NCBI GenBank assembly: GCA_023422975.1
Contig: JAFAGF010000252.1
Span: 1-8,703 of the forward strand
Source: Pseudomonadota bacterium
GTDB lineage: Bacteria; Pseudomonadota; Gammaproteobacteria; Burkholderiales; Burkholderiaceae_C
Length of the DNA stretch: 8,703 bases
Direction: 5' to 3'
Positions within the stretch are counted from its first letter, which is position 1; the number at the start of each line of letters is the position of its first letter. Of this stretch, positions 5,730 through 8,703 are shown one piece after another. Both the position numbers and the translations under genes were made by a program. The notes beneath the pieces are model-generated. The model saw only the letters and a program-made list of their open reading frames with translations. It was not told where the DNA came from and searched no databases.

Positions 5730-6650
5730 ATGCAAGCATTGTCGTTTGAGGGGCAGGTAGCCATCGTGACAGGGGCTGGTGGTGGGCTGGGGCGCGAACA
5801 TGCACTGGCCCTGGCACGTCGAGGTGCCAAAGTGCTGGTCAATGATTTGGGCGGCACCGTGGATGGCTCTGGTGCTTCGGTATCTGCTGCGCAAAAAGTG
5901 GTGGATGAAATCCGTGCGCTGGGCGGTGAGGCCATGGCCAATGGTGCGTCGGTGACGGACTTGGCCGCCGTGCAGGCCATGGTGCAGCAGGCGGTAGATG
6001 CCTGGGGGCGCGTAGACATTCTGGTCAACAACGCGGGCATCTTGCGCGACAAGAGTTTTGCCAAGATGGAGATGGATGATTTCCGTCTGGTGGTGGAGGT
6101 GCACCTGATGGGTGCCGCCAATTGCTGCAAGGCAGTATGGCCCCATATGCAGGCCCAGAACTACGGGCGCATTGTGATGACGACCTCTTCCTCTGGGCTG
6201 TATGGCAACTTTGGTCAGAGCAACTATGGTGCGGCCAAGATGGCGCAAGTGGGCCTGATGCAGACACTGTCCATCGAAGGTGCTAAACACAACATCCATG
6301 TCAATGCTTTAGCTCCTACGGCGGCAACGCGAATGACGGAAGGTTTGATGCCGGAGGCGGTGCTGGCAGCCCTCAAGCCTGAAGCGGTGGTGCCTGCCAT
6401 GCTGGTGCTGGCGCATACTTCGGCACCCACACGCACGATTTTGTGTGCGGGCGCCGGTGGCTTTGAAGCGGCACACATCACGCTGACACAAGGTGTGTAT
6501 GTAGGCGCCGGTGAAGATGCGGCCGAGCAATTGGCGGCGCAGTTGGCGGCTGTGACGGATCGCGCGGGCGAGCAAGTGCCGCAAAGCGGGGCTGCGCAGG
6601 GGCAGCTGGAAGTCGGTAAGGCGATGGCCGTGCAGTCAGCTACTGTCTGA
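5730..6650 (+). CDS. Short-chain dehydrogenase, MFE-2 type (3R)-hydroxyacyl-CoA dehydrogenase-like
   Basis: The 306-residue protein is a classical SDR: TGAGGGLG cofactor loop (14-21), VNDLGG (37-42), NNAG (100-103), Ser153, and the YxxxK pair at Tyr166 and Lys170. The stretches VNDLGGTVDGSG, NNAGILRDKSF, YGRIVMTTSSSGLYGNFGQS and APTAATRMTEG closely follow the (3R)-hydroxyacyl-CoA dehydrogenase domain of peroxisomal multifunctional enzyme 2. It probably oxidises or reduces a 3-hydroxyacyl-CoA (or similar) with NAD(P) in fatty-acid or steroid-like side-chain metabolism; the substrate is inferred. The start is set by AAAGGAG at 5717-5723, six bases before the ATG; an upstream in-frame ATG at 5706 lacks a ribosome site. 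Residues after about 262 form an Ala/Gln-rich tail. The gene ends with tandem stops, TGA then TAG. Confidence 0.93.
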   Translation: MQALSFEGQVAIVTGAGGGLGREHALALARRGAKVLVNDLGGTVDGSGASVSAAQKVVDEIRALGGEAMANGASVTDLAAVQAMVQQAVDAWGRVDILVNNAGILRDKSFAKMEMDDFRLVVEVHLMGAANCCKAVWPHMQAQNYGRIVMTTSSSGLYGNFGQSNYGAAKMAQVGLMQTLSIEGAKHNIHVNALAPTAATRMTEGLMPEAVLAALKPEAVVPAMLVLAHTSAPTRTILCAGAGGFEAAHITLTQGVYVGAGEDAAEQLAAQLAAVTDRAGEQVPQSGAAQGQLEVGKAMAVQSATV

Positions 6651-6690
6651 TAGACACCCATATTTAGCCGTTACAAAGTCAGTGTGCAAT

Positions 6691-6720
6691 CACGTGCCAG
6701 GGCAGCCTAGCCGCCACGTG
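6691..6720. repeat. Paired CACGTG palindromes between the dehydrogenase gene and gshA
   Basis: CACGTG occurs at 6691-6696 and 6715-6720. Each copy is itself palindromic, and the two could also pair across an 18-base spacer. No T-run follows, so it is not an intrinsic terminator. It lies in the 181-bp gap where the gshA promoter would be; TATCAT at 6763-6768 could be a -10 element, but I see no matching -35. Confidence 0.3.
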
Positions 6721-6831
6721 GTTATGCAAGTGCGGCGTGTCACATCAAAATGCATGTCTCTATCATCACTGCGTGTGGGAGAGGCATGCTAAGGTTGTCC
6801 CCCGTTTTTTTGAACGCAACAGCCGAAAAGA

Positions 6832-8361
6832 ATGAATTCAAAGCCCAAGCCGTCGCCCCTTCCCGCTGCCGAACGTCTGTCCGGTATCCGTCGCGGCATT
6901 GAAAAAGAAGGCTTGCGCGTGCTGCCTACGGGCTCTTTGGCGCTGACGCCGCACCCTGCTGGCTTGGGCTCCGCGCTCACGCACCCCCACATCACCACCG
7001 ACTACAGCGAATCACAGCTGGAGCTGATTACCGGCGCCCGCCTAGGGGTGCAAGAGTGTCTGGATGAGTTGCGGCAGGTGCACCAGTACACGCTGCGCAG
7101 CATGGCCGCCTTGGGTGAAGAGATGGTCTGGGCATCCAGCATGCCCTGTGGTTTGCCCACGGATGAAACCATTCCGCTGGGGCGTTATGGCTCCTCGCAC
7201 TCGGGCCGCTCCAAAAGCGTGTATCGCATGGGCTTGGGCCATCGCTATGGCCGCCGTATGCAGACCATCTCGGGCATCCACTACAACTGGTCCATGCCGG
7301 GCGTCAGCAGCGAAGCGTATTTCGCGCTGATCCGTAACTTCCGCCGCCACGCCTTTGTGCTGCTGTATTTGTTTGGTGCTTCGCCCGCACTGAGCCGCTG
7401 CTTTGTGGAGGGGCGCCAGCACCAGCTGCAGCCATTGGATGAGGCACAGAAAACCTTGTTCCTGCCTTATGCCACTTCGCTGCGCATGGGGCGGCTGGGC
7501 TACCAAAGCGATGCGCAGGCTTCCATCAACGTCAGCTACAACGGGCTCGAAGGCTATGCCGATTCGCTGCACCAGGCGCTGACCCAGCCTTACCCTGCGT
7601 ATGAGCAGCTGGGCATTCGCAACCCGGGTGGTGACTACAACCAGCTGGGCACAAGCTTGCTGCAGATTGAAAACGAGTTCTACGGCACCATCCGTCCCAA
7701 GCGCACCACCCACAGCGGTGAACGCCCCTTGCACGCCTTGCGTGAGCGCGGTGTGGAATACGTGGAAGTGCGCTTGATGGACCTGGACCCGTTTGAGCCA
7801 GTAGGCATCAACGCCTCCACCATGCGCATGCTGGACGTGTTCTTGCTGCACTGCCTGTTGAGCGACAGCCCCAACGATTGCCCCGAAGAAATTGCCCAGC
7901 TCAAGCACAACCAGCATTTGGTGGCAGAGCGTGGCCGTGAACCCGGATTGATGCTGCAGCGTGGCAGCGAGCAAGTGCTGCTGAGCAGCTGGGCGCAGCA
8001 GGTGCTGCAGGAGTGCCAGCCCTTCGCACAGGCGCTGGATGCCGCCCACGGCACCGATGCCTACAGCGAAGCGCTGGCCCTGGCGCAGTCGCGCGTGGCG
8101 CAGCCGCAGACCACGCCCTCTGCCCGCGTGCTGGAGCAGATGCATCGCTTGCACGGCAACAGCTTTGCCCATTTTGGCCTGACCCAATCGCTGTGGGCGC
8201 GTGAGCATTTGCTGCATCTGCCGTGGACGGATGTGCAGCAGACGCACTGGGCGCAACTGGCGGCCAAATCTGAGCATGACCAGCGCGCCATTGAGGCCGC
8301 CGACACAGGCACTTTTGAAGCGTGGCGCCAGCGCTATATGGACCCCGCAGCGCTGGGGTAA
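6832..8361 (+). CDS. gshA: Glutamate-cysteine ligase (GshA, E. coli type)
   Basis: The 509-residue enzyme joins L-glutamate and L-cysteine with ATP to give gamma-glutamylcysteine, the first and usually limiting step of glutathione synthesis in the cytoplasm. It matches the proteobacterial GshA family in length (E. coli 518) and motifs: RGIEKEGLRV (21-30) with the metal-binding Glu pair, HPHITTDYSESQLELIT (51-67), SMPCGLP (103-109), YGSSHSGRSKSVYR (119-132), MQTISGIHYNWSMP (143-156), QIENEFYGTIRPKR and YVEVRLMDLDPFEPVG. No later Met precedes the first motif, so the start at 6832 is needed even though its ribosome site (GAAAAGA) is poor. It lies 181 bp after the dehydrogenase gene and is followed by a strong hairpin terminator. 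Confidence 0.97.
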   Translation: MNSKPKPSPLPAAERLSGIRRGIEKEGLRVLPTGSLALTPHPAGLGSALTHPHITTDYSESQLELITGARLGVQECLDELRQVHQYTLRSMAALGEEMVWASSMPCGLPTDETIPLGRYGSSHSGRSKSVYRMGLGHRYGRRMQTISGIHYNWSMPGVSSEAYFALIRNFRRHAFVLLYLFGASPALSRCFVEGRQHQLQPLDEAQKTLFLPYATSLRMGRLGYQSDAQASINVSYNGLEGYADSLHQALTQPYPAYEQLGIRNPGGDYNQLGTSLLQIENEFYGTIRPKRTTHSGERPLHALRERGVEYVEVRLMDLDPFEPVGINASTMRMLDVFLLHCLLSDSPNDCPEEIAQLKHNQHLVAERGREPGLMLQRGSEQVLLSSWAQQVLQECQPFAQALDAAHGTDAYSEALALAQSRVAQPQTTPSARVLEQMHRLHGNSFAHFGLTQSLWAREHLLHLPWTDVQQTHWAQLAAKSEHDQRAIEAADTGTFEAWRQRYMDPAALG

Positions 8362-8458
8362 GCAAGGCAAGGCTGAAGCGCCGCGCATACTGCCTCTGTG
8401 TGCTGCTTCATGCACCTGCAGCGCTTGGGCTTGAACTGGCCTGGTAACTTTTAAAAAT

Positions 8459-8544
8459 AAGAGCAGCCAGCGATTGTGAAATCTAGGTTTCAAATATAAA
8501 ACTATTTGAAATCCAAGGTTTACGAGCGCTGGCTGCTCTTTTTT
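8459..8544 (+). terminator. Long hairpin terminator after gshA, possibly a dispersed palindromic element
   Basis: AAGAGCAGCCAGCG (8459-8472) and CGCTGGCTGCTCTT (8527-8540) pair perfectly over 14 bp. Inside is a second stem, TTTCAAATA (8488-8496) with TATTTGAAA (8503-8511), around a six-base loop, flanked by a further AAATCT/AGGTTT pairing. Six T (8539-8544) follow, as expected for an intrinsic terminator on the plus strand. At about 82 bases the hairpin is far longer than a standard terminator. The minus strand after the stem is also T-rich, so it may work in both directions. The form recalls short dispersed palindromic repeats in Comamonadaceae genomes, from memory and unverified. Confidence 0.75.
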
Positions 8545-8590
8545 GTGGCGAACGCAAAGGTTTGGCATGGCGTGTTGCACCGCCCTTGTA

Positions 8591-8640
8591 TGTCATGCGA
8601 CTGTCACAGTGTTGACATTTTGTAGCACTAAATTGGCAAT
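8591..8640 (+). promoter_or_regulatory. Promoter with operator-like repeats
   Basis: A perfect -35 hexamer TTGACA (8612-8617) is followed after 17 bases by GGCAAT (8635-8640), which keeps only the AAT half of a -10 box. Just upstream and overlapping lie an 11-base palindrome ACTGTCACAGT (8600-8610) and three TGTCA-type half-sites at 8591-8595, 8602-8606 and, inverted, 8613-8617, each 11 bases apart. This suggests a regulator binding on one face of the helix. It would drive the gene starting near 8655. Confidence 0.4.
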
Positions 8641-8654
8641 CACTCCCTGTTGAG

Positions 8655-8703
8655 ATGTTTGCTGCTATGTCGCTTCCTGCCTCTTCTTTAGCTCCCGTAT
8701 CCG
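8655..8703 (+). CDS. Possible start of a further gene (truncated by window edge)
   Basis: From ATG at 8655 the frame is open to the end, reading MFAAMSLPASSLAPVS. An in-frame alternative start is at 8667. It lies downstream of the promoter-like sequence and the gshA terminator, on the same strand. No strong ribosome site is visible, though a GAG lies 12 bases before the second ATG. Sixteen residues are too few for any family assignment. Confidence 0.35.
   Translation, partial: MFAAMSLPASSLAPVS

Noticed and set aside
6691..6720. Terminator between the dehydrogenase gene and gshA
   Set aside because: The CACGTG pair has no following T-run and a long spacer, so it is listed only as a repeat.
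7042..8580. 512-codon minus-strand open frame opposite gshA
   Set aside because: It is the antisense of a clear GshA coding region in GC-rich DNA and its translation resembles no family.

Overview
The window looks like ordinary chromosome from a betaproteobacterium of the Burkholderiales, most likely Comamonadaceae (Comamonas, Delftia or Acidovorax type). This rests on remembered protein family resemblance and on the GC-rich coding sequence, not on a database search. I see no insertion sequence, phage gene, CRISPR array, tRNA or rRNA.

Layout. Everything left of about 5.13 kb is transcribed leftward and everything right of about 5.73 kb rightward. From the left edge, the minus strand carries the start of tolR (cut by the window edge), tolQ, the YbgC-type thioesterase gene and a PLP-dependent aminotransferase gene. 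These four are packed tightly (11-bp gap, ATGA overlap, 15-bp gap). An intrinsic terminator at about 2432-2467 separates them from the next minus-strand group: ribBA, ribH and nusB, also tightly packed (5-bp gap, ATGA overlap). A 2Fe-2S ferredoxin gene lies upstream of ribBA. The plus strand carries a short-chain dehydrogenase of the MFE-2 (3R)-hydroxyacyl-CoA dehydrogenase type, then gshA (glutamate-cysteine ligase). After gshA comes a long hairpin terminator, then a promoter-like region and the possible first codons of another gene at the right edge.

Functions. The tol genes belong to the Tol-Pal cell-envelope system. ribBA and ribH supply the four-carbon unit and the lumazine step of riboflavin synthesis, and nusB encodes an antitermination factor often found beside ribH. 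RibBA here has a normal DHBP synthase half, but its GTP cyclohydrolase II-like half lacks the zinc cysteines, so a separate active RibA is expected elsewhere. gshA encodes the first step of glutathione synthesis.

The most unusual part is the roughly 600-bp divergent intergenic region (5127-5729). It holds five sites that equal or nearly equal the DnaA box, an AT-rich core (13 G/C in the 60 bases 5361-5420), a 13-bp direct repeat and several inverted repeats. Together with flanking genes that all point away from it, this makes it a candidate replication origin or another DnaA-binding locus. No dnaA, dnaN, rpmH, gidA or parAB is visible in the window, so this remains a hypothesis.
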